Source of the DNA: Cepaea nemoralis
Taxonomy: Eukaryota > Mollusca > Gastropoda > Stylommatophora > Helicidae
Assembly: GCA_014155875.1 (NCBI GenBank)
Contig: JACEFZ010015010.1
Location: 276,501-340,500 of the forward strand
Direction of reading: 5' to 3'
DNA length: 64,000 bases
In this document: one piece after another, positions 1 to 13,400 of the stretch
How the letters are laid out: each line of letters opens with the position of its first letter
How positions within the stretch are numbered: position 1 is the first letter of the stretch
Position numbers and translations under genes: made by a program
The notes under the pieces: generated by a model
What the model was told of the DNA's origin: nothing
Seen by the model: only the letters and a program-made list of their open reading frames with translations
Databases searched by the model: none

Positions 1-82
1 CCACCGGGCGCTGGAACGCAAATTATTCCTCCCCACGACGCTTGACGGCAGAAGTGGAAGATGATGATGATGATAATAATGA
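1..82 (+). mobile_element. RTE-like LINE 3' end (cut by window edge)
   Basis: The first ~62 bases are nearly identical to 19841-19902, the 3' end of the RTE-like LINE fragment at 18490-19920. Both run into a GAT/GATAAT microsatellite tail, which is usual for RTE-type LINEs. Only the 3' terminus is in the window. Confidence 0.75.
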
Positions 83-640
83 TCACATGCATTCAAATTT
101 CATACTTTTATTATTATTATTATTATTATTCTACCATTTTAATTTAAAGGCTCATATTTTGGGTGAGTAGTAAAACAGCTGAACTCATGCTAGTCTATTG
201 TGACTGAGAATCATCATTCAGTGACATGACCTTTGCAGAACTTTGCCTCCACGAGCCTTTCAAATTCCTCTTTATCATAAGGCCAGATGTCCTGCCTCTG
301 TTGCTGTCATGTGTAAATTATCTATCAGTTTTTAAATTTTATCTGTAATGTGGTTTTCCTCTTTCCTGCTTACCTGGTATAACGTCCATCCATAGTTTTA
401 TTTTCTGGATATTGATGTCTTTTTACGTGCCCAAAATATTTCATTTTCCTAAATTAAATTTGTCTCAATAGCCAGGCCTGTTCAGTAGTAAATTCATGTT
501 GGATGGATCAGTCTCTTCTGACTGAGAATAAAATGCAGTATATTTTACTTTGTTTATGTTATTATTGATATATTAGATTTAAATAGCACATTAAGAAAAA
601 AGTACAAAAGTACTTCATTGTCAGATTATTATGATTTTAG
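83..640 (+). other. Rpn10 intron, no recognised content
   Basis: AT-rich intronic sequence between the LINE end and the first visible Rpn10 exon. It contains a short TTA run near 109-130. It ends in TTTTAG, used here as the splice acceptor. Confidence 0.6.
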
Positions 641-752
641 CGCTGAAGTTCTTGTAACCTTGACATCTGATGTGGGTCGCATTCTGGCTCGTCTGCACCA
701 GGTTCAGCCTTCAGGCGAGATAAATTTTGTGACTGCAGTTCGAGTAGCACAT
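641..752 (+). CDS. Rpn10: Rpn10 exon (VWA domain)
   Basis: Acceptor TTTTAG|C; the first base completes a split codon. Encodes [15 protein letters not shown] through RVAH. Donor GTGAGT. It corresponds to about residue 58 onward of animal Rpn10. The open frame runs to 920 only because the intron is open by chance. Confidence 0.95.
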
Positions 753-3700
753 GTGAGTTTTCTTTATTTAAAAAAAATATTTGACTATGATATTGCTAAA
801 ATGCTGAAATGGACAAATATGGTATTTGATCCTCATTGCAAAGATGCTGAAGTGGACAAGTATGTTATTTGGTCTTCAGGTCTTCATTGTGAAGATGCCG
901 AAGTGGACAAATATGTATAGTTTAAGTTTCAGTAATGTGAATCAGTTGATTTAGTTATTTTAAAAGTTAGAACATTGTTCCATGTAGTCCTTTTTTGATA
1001 CAACCATTGATTCAGAATGATCTACCCAGCAGTGGAGAATTATCTTCAGGTATTATTTGCATTTTGACATAATTAAACTTACACCATATTGAAACAGGTA
1101 ATCAAATCGTGTGATGAAACTGGGCTTATGAAACCATGTGCTAAAATTGGGGTCATCAAATCATGTGTTGAACCGTGTTTGTCAGATCATGTATTGAAAC
1201 TGGGTTCATTAGACCATTTTGTTGTCACTTGTTTCATCAAATTATGTTGTTGTAATTCTGATAATAAAGTCATATATTTGTGACTTTATTATCAAATAAC
1301 GTTACAACTTTATTCATCAAATAATGCCTGAAACCTATGCCATCAGATCATTAAGAAAACCATACACACAAAACCAAAAGCAGAAAAACAATCATTTTTG
1401 CCCGCGGAAGTCTTAAAAACTGATTAATGTATTTAAGTATTTGGTTCTTTAATAACAGAAGATGGAAGATGTGTTAAAGATGTTAAACGCAGAATTGTCC
1501 TAAGGCAACATTTCACAAGGTGAAGAATATTCTCTGCAATTTATTTTTGTCAGTCGAGGTCAGGAAAAGAGTTCTTAAAAGCTATGTTAAACCAATCCTG
1601 ATGTACAGAAGCAAATCATGGACAATTAGCAGACAAGTGAGAAATTATGGGGGCGGGGATGTGGTTTTATAGAAGACTGATGAGAAAAATGTGGACAGAT
1701 ACAAAGACCAATGAAGATATCTTGACAGAAGTTACCTTACAAAGAGAACTGGTTTCTCACATCAGAAGAAGACAGTCCACAATATTTAGGCATGTCATGA
1801 GAAGAGAGAAGCTGGAGTCTTGTCATCACAACTGGAAGTGTAGAGGGGAAGTGATTGCAGGGGTAGACCAAAAGAGAAGAGTCTGGACAGCCTGACATCA
1901 TGTCATGGAGGTACTTGATATCAGAAATGATTGGCAGCACAAAGAGGCAGAAGGCTGTGATAACCAGTGCCACACTGCGTGAATTAGTAGAAGCAGTAGT
2001 CAGGAATTTCAAATGGGACCAAGCGTGAGATGGTAATACTCTGCTTTCTGTTATTCGGGGAAATGTTTTTCCATCATAACCCTTGGAAATTGTGTAAATA
2101 AGAAAGTTATACATAATTCCAATTGTTATGGTAAAATGTGGAAAAGTGAAAAATACATGTGAAAACCATAGGAAAAGGTTGATAAATTTAACTCAGTATT
2201 CACTGGAATTTGTTTAGTCTGTGAGGTTTACATTGTTGGTTCTGTCTTGCCTCTTAGTCCTACTATTCTAGTCATTAAAAAATTTAGTCTTCTTCATAGA
2301 GGCGTACGGATTTAACATTGGAATAAGTTAAACTCTGGGCATGTATGTTACATATTTGATATCCATATTTGACGTTCAAATATACAAGCTAATAAATTGC
2401 GTGAAAGTATATATATATATGTGTGTGTGTGTGTATGGGTGGGTGGGGGGTTGTGCGACTGAAATATTATTGTTGGACTTTATATCAGCAAGTGTTATAA
2501 CATATTTCACTATTTTTCAGCTGGCTCTCAAACATAGGCAGGGCCGCAATCATAAACTTCGAATCGTTGTATTTGTGGGAAGTCCAATTGATATAGATGA
2601 GAAAGAGGTAATGAGTTTCTGAAATTAATGGATACAATGTGTTTTTGCATGGAAATTTATTAATAACAATTTATAACTCAGTGTTTCAGTCTGAGATTGA
2701 TAAAGTAATAAGCATTATTATATGTAAACTGTCATTATGTTTCTGTGGCTGAAGGCTTGCGAACGCGGTTCGTGAGCCGGGTACCAGGCGTTCGAATTCA
2801 GCTGCAACCGATTTGTGCAGCAGACCGTATTGCATTGTGTTATAACATGCTGGTATGGGAGTCGGTCGTTCAGAAAGCAATGGCAAACTACTGAACGTAC
2901 CACTTGCCTAGTACATCAACAGCAGCTGAAAAATGCTGGTGTTGACTGCAACGTCCCATAAGGGATACGCAACAACAACAACAAACAACATTTATATAGA
3001 TATAAAGCCTTGTTGGGATAATGGTGAATGTGCTGTCATACAAACAGTAGCAGTTTTTTTTCTCTATATGCTTGTGGTGTATGAGCTTTTTATGGACTCG
3101 GTCTAGCCTTGCAACATTGGTACTAGATATATTTATGGGGTCACCCAAGCCTCATGACATCGGTACTAGAGATTTTTATGGGGGTTACTCCAACCCCGCC
3201 GGCTTCGTGGCTTAGAGGTTATGACTTTTCTCGGTAATCTCGTATACTCTCGTCGGTGACGTGATGACGGTGGTGGTTCGAATCGCATCGGTAACATACG
3301 GGGTATGTGAGCCGGCCACTCAGAAAGCAATGGCAAACTACTGAGCGTAATCTTGCCAAGAAATCAACATACAGCTAAAAGATGCTGGTGTTGACAGCGA
3401 TGTCCTGTAAAGGATGTGCAGCAAAAATAAAAAAAACTCCAAACCCACAACATTGGTACTTGAGATTTTTATAGGATCAGCCTAGCCTCACAGCATTGGT
3501 ACTAGAGATTTTTATATTGTCCCCCAGCCTCACAGCATTGGTACTAGAGATATTTATGGGGTCACCCAAGCCTCACAGCATTGGTACTAGAGATATTTAT
3601 GGGGTCACCCAAGCCTCACAACATTGGTACTAGAGATTTTTATGGGGGTTAATCCAGCCTCACAACATTGGTACTTGAGATTTTTATAGGATCAGCCTAG

Positions 3701-4591
3701 CCTCACTGCATTGGTACTAGAGATTTTTATGTTGTCCCCCAGCCTCACAGCATTGGTACTAGAGATATTTATGGGGTCACCCAAGCCTCACGACATTGGT
3801 ACTAGAGATTTTTATGGGGGTTACTCCAGCCTCACAACATTGGTACTTGAGATTTGTATGGGGTCACCCAAGCCTCACGACATTGGTACTAGAGATTTTT
3901 ATGGGGGTTAATCCAGCCTCACAACATTGGTACTTGAGATTTTTATAGGACCAGCCTAGCCTCACTGCATTGGCACTAGAGATTTTTATGTTGTCCCCCA
4001 GCCTCACAGCATTGGTACTAGAGAGTTTTATGTTGTCCCCCAGCCTCACAGCATTGGTACTAGAGATTTTTATGGGATCAGTCTAGCCTCGCAACATTGG
4101 TACTAGAGATATTTATGGGGTCACCCAAGCCTCACAATATTGGCACTAGAGATTTTTATGGGATCAGTCTAGCCTCGCAACATTGGTACAAGAGATTTTT
4201 ATGGGGTCAGTCTAGCCTCACAGCATTGGTACTTGAGATTTTTATGGGGTCAGTCTAGCCTCGCAACATTGGTTACAGAAATGTTTAATGAAGAAACTGA
4301 TTAAGGGAATGAAGCTGGGTCAACTGTGTTACCAGTACCTTTCAGGGAAGTAAAGAATAGTAGCACGATTACTAATCAAATGTGTTGTAAGAGATGATTA
4401 GAGAGGGTTGGCTTGCGGCTGGCTAACTTTTTCAGTAGAAATCCATAGCTTGAGAATCCAACCAATAATGAAATTGGCGTTCAGAAAAGAAATAGTTGTG
4501 TCAGCTAAGATGACAGTAAGCTGTTCTGCTAGAAGAAGAATGATGAGATTTGGCAAAGAGATAGGAAGAACTACAAAAGATAGAAAAGTAT

Positions 4592-4638
<47 letters not shown>

Positions 4639-4675
4639 GGGGGGGGGTGGGGGGGGGTTGTGGGTGGGGGGGGGT

Positions 4676-4747
<72 letters not shown>

Positions 4748-7366
4748 GGGGGGTGGGGGAGGGGGGGTTGGTATGAGTTGAGGGCCTTTGTTCCCTAAGG
4801 CATTAAAAGACAGGAAGGTGAAAAAGTAGGAAGTTGGTTAGACTACACAAATGTATTGACGTCACTCAGGAACTGTCTCCACAATGAAGGTTGCCCTTGT
4901 GCACACTCACAGACTGCTGTTCATCCATCTTTTCATATTATCTTCCCACTTGTAGTGCTGTCTACCACTTGCTTGTCTTCAACTGTTTCCTCCAGTATTG
5001 TTTTTACACGAGTTCTATGTCTTTTAATGTGGTCAAAATATTTGTCTCCTTTTTATTTCTTTCACCAACTCTCTTTTCATTTCATATTGGCATATTGTAC
5101 ACGAATCCTCTCACTTCACATCCCATCTAGCATATCTGCTACAGGGTTGTCTTCATCTAGAACAGAAAATATGTCCTGTAGAATCTTCTATACGCTTCTT
5201 CTTGCTGTGTTCTGATATATGTAGATTCTTGTCATTGTCCTGTGTCCTGTAGAATCTTTTATACACTTCTTCTTGTTGTGTTCTGATATATGTAGATTCT
5301 TGTCATTGTCATGTGTCCTGTAGAATCTTCTATATGCTTCTATTCTGATATATGTAGATTCTTGTCATTGAGTTGTGTCCTGTAGAATCTTCTATACACT
5401 TCTTCTTATTGTGTTCAATGTGTAGGGTCTGGTCAGTGTGCTGTGTCCCATAGAATCGTCTATACACTTCTTGTTGTGTTCTGAAATATGTAGATTCTTG
5501 TCATTGAGTTGTGTCCTGTAGAATCTTCTATACACTTCTTCGTGTTGTGTTCTGATATATGTAGATTCTTGTCATTGTGCTGTGTCCTGTAGAATCTTCT
5601 ATACACTTCTTCTTATTGTGTTCAATGTGTAGAGTCTGGTCAGTTTGCTATAGGGTTCATCTGCTGCTATTGAAGTCAGTATGGCCAAATGGATAAGAGT
5701 GTTCACTTTTAAACTTTCTGTGTGCTGATGCCAAGCTAGCTGGTCAACCCCTACACAGGTCAGTTGAACTAAAATGTTGACTTCTCGTCCTTAACTTGGG
5801 GACGTAAATTACAAGTACTTCTGAAATCATAGTGGGGTTTGCCTCATGGTGAGGGACACTGGTAATATGAAAAGCTAATCCACACACAAAAGTCAGTCCA
5901 GTGCCTTAGAAGTAGCACCACGTATATAGACTACGCTTGAGTTCAAAGCGAGCAAATTAAAAAAAAAAAAATGTGCTGCACTGAAGATGTTCTTATATGA
6001 TCTATGTGAAAAAACTGAAGCACTTGTGAAGTTGTCTGAGTATGCACTGAAAGTGATCCTTTGCTAAATGTAATAAATCTGCCCACTATTGGCATAAATG
6101 CTTCCAAGAGATTTCCTTGATTCATACCAGTAAATGACAGATGTTCATTGTACAATCGTATTTTATTTCAGATTGTGAAAGTTGCTAAGAGACTGAAGAA
6201 GGAAAAAGTCAATGTGGATGTGGTCAACTTTGGAGAGGAGGTAAATTGCATTTAACAGACAACTCAGTTCTTGTTTCTGATCTGTTTAGTTAATGAAAAC
6301 TGATAGACTTGTCTGTACATAATGGATTTAAAAAATATACGGTGATAGGTTTCACAAAAAAGACAAACTATTTGCACAACTTATAGCCTGGCATAGTTGC
6401 TGTATCTCAGGAGCATACTACAGAACTAACAATACAATGAAGTAAATAATGAATCCTTTTTTGGCTAAAATTATCATCTTCATGTGCTCCTTGGTGTTCT
6501 GGATCAACTCTGCTGATGATATTCCCTCATGCCATTTTCTCAGCCCATCCAACTGGCTTAACCCTTTACAAGGCATAGCGTCCGTTACCGGCCGATCTCT
6601 AAATACGAGCGTAGCGTCCGATTCCGGCCGATACTATTATGCATTGTAAAAACGCGATCTCTCGGCTTTCCGACACTTCCGACCGCTACTTTCACTTTTG
6701 CCGATAGCTTGACAACGTGGCCGCCATTTGTAAACACGCTACAATGACTTTGAACAGACTTTTACGGACTTGTTTTGATAGTTTTCGGGAGTTTTACGCT
6801 GTTTTTCAAAATGGATTTCGGCGATTCTTCAAGTGATAGCCGAGATTTCGCTCTGTTCAATTTAAATGGCATTAAAGGGCACAAAGTTGATTATTAATCG
6901 GAGCTAGATATCAGTGCAAAGCGTTACTTTGCATTAGCATCGTGAGTCGGACTTTAAAGAAAGTGATTATGATTCTGAAAATGTGTTTGTAAATTGCCGT
7001 ATAGATGACGGAAAATCACAAACAACATGCCGTATTTCGTAAATATTTGTGTTCATATATGAATTACCGGCAACAATCACATGAGTAACATATTCTGCAT
7101 GCTTTTCCCTTCATTGTGTTGTTTATTTAACTAAAATCGGTTGACTAACACCGTATTTGTGATGTTTTTACTAACGCGACCCGAAATTTTTACAGAACCT
7201 GAAAAAATCTTGCCCGTTCAGGGCTACAAAACGGACAAGCGTCTGCCCTGTAAAGGGTTAAGTGTTCATGACTCGCCTCAGATCTCAGTCTTTGTTCTAG
7301 ATCAACTCTGCTAATATTCTCTCATGCCACTGTCTCATCACTTCTCTCCGTCTTTCTCTGCCTCTC

Positions 7367-7403
<37 letters not shown>

Positions 7404-10400
7404 ACTGATCTTTTCAGCTGTCATGATATTCTCCAGTGACTGTCTTCTCATCAAATAACAAGAATGCTGTATGTCTCTGACTTACAATGGCTCAAATACA
7501 TAACACAAATAGCCACTGATACTCACATGTGATAGCAAGGTGATCACAGATTTAACTACCATGTCTTTAGCCTGCACAGTAGGAGATTCCAATGGTGTAT
7601 TGCAGCAGCTTCAGCAAATTTAAGCATGTTTGTTATTTGTGGTATACAACACACAAAAAAGACTTCACTTTGTTGACCAGGTGACCAAAGTTTAGTGGTA
7701 GTGCGCACTTGATGAAGTGGGGTGTTTCTTCCCCCCCCTCTCTCTCTCTCTCTCTCTCCCCCCCCCCCCCCCCCCAATTATAGGCACATAATTTCCAGAG
7801 TATTATATTAGTTTACTTCTGCCCACATTGGTATGTGTACTACTTGATTCCATAATTGTCATTCCATTCTGCCTGTAGGTGGCTTGGTGCCAGCATTGAT
7901 AGATTGAACTTGATTAATAAATTTGGTTTGAGTAGCAAAATATAGTTCAGTCTGGTCACCTCTAGGTCATGCATTGTCTGTGTATTAGTACGTTTATTGT
8001 CAAGTAAATAGGTAACCTCTCTAACCTGTCCGGCGTACTCATGTTATTTTATTTGTAATCTGTCGTGTTTTTATATATTAAAGTGTTACAGTTTTTGCTT
8101 TAATCTTCAAACTCCTTTGGCTTCTGTCTCAGGTTCTTAGTCTGGTACACAGCTTGATAATATTCTACGCTGCATTAAGAAAATGTTGCATGTCCTTTGC
8201 AGGACACAGTGATCAACCTAGGTTTATCTTTTAGACTATTTTTACATTCAGTAGTTTGCCATTACTTTCTGAATGACAAGTTAACATTTAAGTCCAACTT
8301 AATGCCAGTGTAGGGATTGAATGCCCTACCTAGCACACCAAAAGTTAAAGAAGAATCCTTTCTGCCACGTGGATTGCTTATACTGCATTACCTTCCTGTA
8401 AATAAAATACAGTTTCTTTGTTGGTTGTGAATCCTGTAAAAATCTGAGTTTTAACTAAGTCTGATATCTTATGTTCAAGTTCTCTGAGCTCCACTGTGTG
8501 TCATGACGTACCAGCTCCACTGTGTGACGTAGTGTACCAGCTCCACTGTGTCATGGTGTACCAGCTCCACTGTGTCATGTACCAGCTCCATAGTGTGTTT
8601 AAAGTCCCAGCTCCACAGTGTGTTGTAGCATGGCAGCTCCACAGTGTGTTGTAGCGTACCAGCACCACAGTGTCATGGCATACCAGCTCCATAGTGTGTT
8701 TAAAGTACCGGCTCCACAGTGTCGTGGCATACCAGCTCCATAGTGTGTTTAAAGTACCGGCTCCACAGTGTGTTGTAGCATGCCAGCTCCACAGTGTGTT
8801 TTAACATGCCAACTCCACAGAGTGTTTAAATTGCCAGCTCCATGGTGTGTTTAAAGTACCAGCTCCACAATCTATTGTAGCGTACTAGCTCCACAGCGTG
8901 TCGTAAAGCAATCACTATATACACATATGATAATTTTCTTGATAAAAAGGTGTCTTTTATTACAGAGTATTAACACAGATAAGCTGACTGCATTTGTGAA
9001 TGCCATCAATGGGAAGGATGGGACAAGGTAATTCTGATTTCTACTTGTATAGGCTTTCATAATAAAACTAATCATTTTGTAGTTTATTATAAGGTTTGGT
9101 TTGGATAGCAAATGTTGTAGTTAATTGGCTGTATGTGTAAGCATGGGATGGTTGCATGCCTGTTTACTACTGAGGAAGTTGAGGAATTAACTCTCAATGA
9201 GATGTCCTTGGACTTAGTTCAGTAAATATTCTAATTATGACAATATCAAAACATAAGATACTTGTATAGCCTGAAGAGAAGAAATAATACGTGCATAGAA
9301 TTCTACGAAAATATAAGGTTCAGCACCCTGGGTAGAATAGAAAATATATAAATAATATAAGGTATCTCTATGCTGTAGATAGGATAGAAAATATATAAAT
9401 AACATGTTTATAACATAATTTTCTCATGGCAGTTGGCATCTTTGTTATTGGTCAGTATCTTTTTCATCTTGCAAAAGGTAACCTTTGCCATTAGTGATTC
9501 TTGAAGAGATTTGAACAAGAATCGCTATGGCAAAGGTTGTCTTTTGCAAGATGGAAAATATACTGACCAATCAAAAGATGTCAGTTGCAACGAGAAAAAG
9601 AGTGTTGAGGTACTACATAAAAACCTGTACTTTTGTATGGATGTGTAACATAGACAATGAGCAGACAAGTTGAAAAACATCTAATGGCAGTGGAAGTGTG
9701 GTTTCTGAGGAAAATGCAAAGAATACCATGGACAAAAAGCCAATGACCAGGTCCTAGAGGAAATGAAGGAAGACTGTAAACTGATCAGAGAAATTAGACA
9801 TAGACAGTCAAGATTTGTTGGGCACGTTAGTGAGAAGAAATAAACTAGAGAACTTTGTGACAATTTGCAAGATTGAAGGGAAAAGAACACGGGGAAGACA
9901 GAGAAGTAAATATTTGGATGGCTTGACCATGCGGCATGATCGACAATAATAGTTAGTTAGTCGACAGATCATCCTCATTGCACATCAAATCAATCAGTCC
10001 ATAAGTGCTCGGATCCTCCTCCGTAAATCCTGCAGCGTGTAGCGGCTAACGACACCAGTTCTGTGTTGGTTTATTATGGTTTATTAATCTTCTTTGGCTT
10101 CCTGCATAGTGTTCTTATTTGGCCACACCTCTTTTAACTTGCTCTTTTAACTTGCTGCTTCTCTCAGTCTGACCTATGGCACATGATGATGGACAGGAGA
10201 AAATAAAGAAAACACAAGGTTTAACACCCTGGATTAGAAGAGCAAATTTGTAATGAAATTATATAACAATGTAATTCCTTTTTATGCTCTGGAGAGAGGA
10301 GAAAATATATTCATGGAATTATTCAAACAAGAATGATTTAACATCTTGAAGAAGAGAACATATATTAAGGGAAATTGTTCCACACTATAAGGTTCAACAC

Positions 10401-13400
10401 TCTGTGAAGGAGAGAAACTGTATAAATGGAATTATATAAGAATTTAAGGTATCTCTAATAATAAGGGATGTTAGTGTAATGATTAAGACATTAACTGGCA
10501 GTGACATGAGTGTAGTTGGCTGAGAGTTGGATGTCAGTTCTCGTCATTCGCTGCTTGGGAAGACTGGCCACCTGTTCCTCTGTGTGCTCAAGTCGACATC
10601 AAAATAGATCCTGGCACTTCACATACCACGGCAGATTACTGCTACGTGACTTTTTATTTTAATTTTAAAAAAAGGTGTCTCTGTGTTCTGAAGAGAAGAA
10701 GAAATGTGTTATGAACCTTGAGTCTGGCGCCTTAGACCCACTCGGCCAAGTTCACGAGTGCATTTTCTCGGAAACTTCTGGGGGTCGTAACTGGAGTTAC
10801 GGAATTTGTGTGATGCTTTTCGGCAAGGCCGTCCCTGTGACAAGAAAACACACCATATGGGATAAAACATGGTGCAATGAAGTCGAATCCTCTCGACCTT
10901 TTTTTTTTTTAGAAGAAATATATTACATATATTAGTGGAGTTAGGGAAAATGAAAGCTTCATTCCCTGGAGAGAAGAGAAAATATCTTAAGGCGATGCTA
11001 ACCGTAAAAAATTTAATTCCATAATACTTAATTTCTATGTTCTTTTATGGTATAGGGTTTGATATTAAAGACTGCTGATCGATAAAATATTGTCAAATTG
11101 ACTTTGCACTTAACGGTTGCTATGGAAACCAAGATAAACAGTGGCCATATTGAATTTCTTAATATACCCATAAAACATTTATTTTTTAATGTACAGGCTA
11201 AATTCTTTGTTTTATGTGTAAGTAAATAGACCCTTTACAAGTTTAGTAGAAAATTTTAATGATATCTCTTTGCAGTTTTTTTTTTTCAAAATGTGAAAAT
11301 GTTAATGACATTTTTCATGACATTTTTTTTTTTAGTGCAGCACAAAAACTAAAATGTAATTTTCAAGATTAATCTACTCACAATGTAAGTGATATAATAA
11401 AGAATATCTCTGCAAAGTTTGATTAAAATCTAACGAATAGTTTTTAAAACAATTGTACTTATGTATAAAAAACTGGCGAAATGAGAAAACGGGGGAAAAC
11501 TAATTATTTTTTTCGTTTTTTATTACTAATGCACTCTTTTACAGAGAAAAAAAGTGTAAAACTGTACCTGACTGATAAAATTGTCCTGCTGAATATGCAG
11601 GACCTCCCTCCAGAGCATGCAGCTCACCTTGTCTCTTCAGTTTGGCCGCTCGTACAGTGTCGCGTCTTTTAGTTTGTTTGTCCTTCTTGTACTTCAGACT
11701 ATTTCTTACTTGCTTCTGCATCCTAAATGTTCCTAGTCTCTGCATATGCAGGCCTGTAGAAAGGTCCATAAAACTGGGCAGTGTCTTGGGCAGCAGCAGC
11801 TCCAAAGTTGAACTCTCTTGCTGCAGTTACAACTGCAAATTGAACGCGCTTGCGAGAGGCAAAGTTGTCTTTAGTGCATCGAGCCCATATCAAGCTGTGT
11901 AAACACTCATTTGAATTCTGAGTTTGTCCTGACACACATCTACTAAGTAGTTTAGTGTCAGACAGCCTTTCATAAATTGGCAACAGATATTTCTCAAGCT
12001 TGTCACGGTTGAGCCAAGTGTGTAACATCTTGTCATGAGGACCTGGGACCTGATGCTTAGCCAGGGCGGATTGAAAAAAACACCAAGATTGCTCTCCACT
12101 TGGGCACATTTCATGACGTGGACTTTTGTCTGTTGAAAAACAGTGATGCAGTGAAGCCATAACACTTTTCCTCATGGACTCTACACTTGTGTTGTTTCGT
12201 ATGGCTCTATTGTAATAAATTGTCAGCCTACGGATGGCATTTTGTGTAAGCTGACCTTTACCGCGTCCTCCTAGGGTCACACCTTGCTTTCGGCAGTCAG
12301 CAACAACATTGCGCAGTGCTGTTCCAAGGCGTTTACTGACATGGTTGATACACTCCTCTTTGTCTATCTGAATGTCATCCCCATATGGTTTGATCTTGGT
12401 AAGTTCCGCAAATGTTTTGGTGTCACCATCAGAAAGTATTGACGTGTAGCGAAGTTTATGACGGGCCACAGACCGTCGCCACAGCACCCTTGCAGCCTCC
12501 ACCTCCATCATTCCAGCAGATCCTGTGAAATTGTTGTCACAGTTTAGAAGATGTTCTGCCTTCCATGCTGCAAATTCATCTGGTTTGTCCCTGGAAAGTG
12601 TCTTACCAGTGGTTTCACACACCTGGCAATATGTGGACATAACATGGGCATCTATGCAAAGTCCTGTAAGAACATCCACTGCACAGCCAACTCCAATGTG
12701 GGATGTGTGGCCTCTAGTCAGCCAAGTGCCATCAAAGCTGACACTAATATCTAGCATGAGCCTGTCGAACATACTTTACGGTTTGAGATAAAAGTGTCTT
12801 CCAGATCTTCTATCTTTGAATATAGTTTATTCGCTTTGCTGTGAAATGTTTTGTGATGAAGACCTTGCAGGTTCATGTTTTCACAAAAATTGTTGAATGT
12901 CGTTGCACCCATCCCACAGACTAATGCTGAATATACTGACTGGCTGTTGACAGCAAAAGATCTATCCCCATCATTACTTCTTGCAGATAGGTATCTTCCA
13001 CACACCACTTCTTCACAACAAGAGCAGTAAACCTCTGCATACACAGCTAATCCCTTGGCTTTCTTGCTGTCAGTTTTCAAAATAAGACTATCATTTTTAC
13101 AAACTGGACAACATAACAATTTGATTATTGCCTCAATTTCTGAACAATCAACTATTGCTCTGTGTTCCCGTTTTTGATATCCATTGTCGTCACCAGAATC
13201 ATACTTGCTGCTAGTGGATGTTGTGTATTTATACGTATCTCTTTTAAATTGTAATAAAAGAATCACTTCCACAACTTTGAGAAGAACACGATAGCACTGA
13301 TTCATTCAGATTCACTGTCAAAACACTTGGATTTGGAAGAAGTGGCATGTGCACTTTAGCTGGGTCACTTTCAGTAGTTTCAGAATTGTCTGTATCGTTT

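Noticed and set aside
618..920. 100-codon ORF as a whole gene
   Set aside because: Only 641-752 is coding (Rpn10 exon); the rest reads through splice sites.
3275..3286. tRNA gene from A/B boxes
   Set aside because: No cloverleaf; the same head and a shared body recur as SINE copies. The same holds for 15556, 26495, 49655 and 50795.
4408..4781. Glycine-rich ORFs
   Set aside because: They are translations of the poly-G tract.
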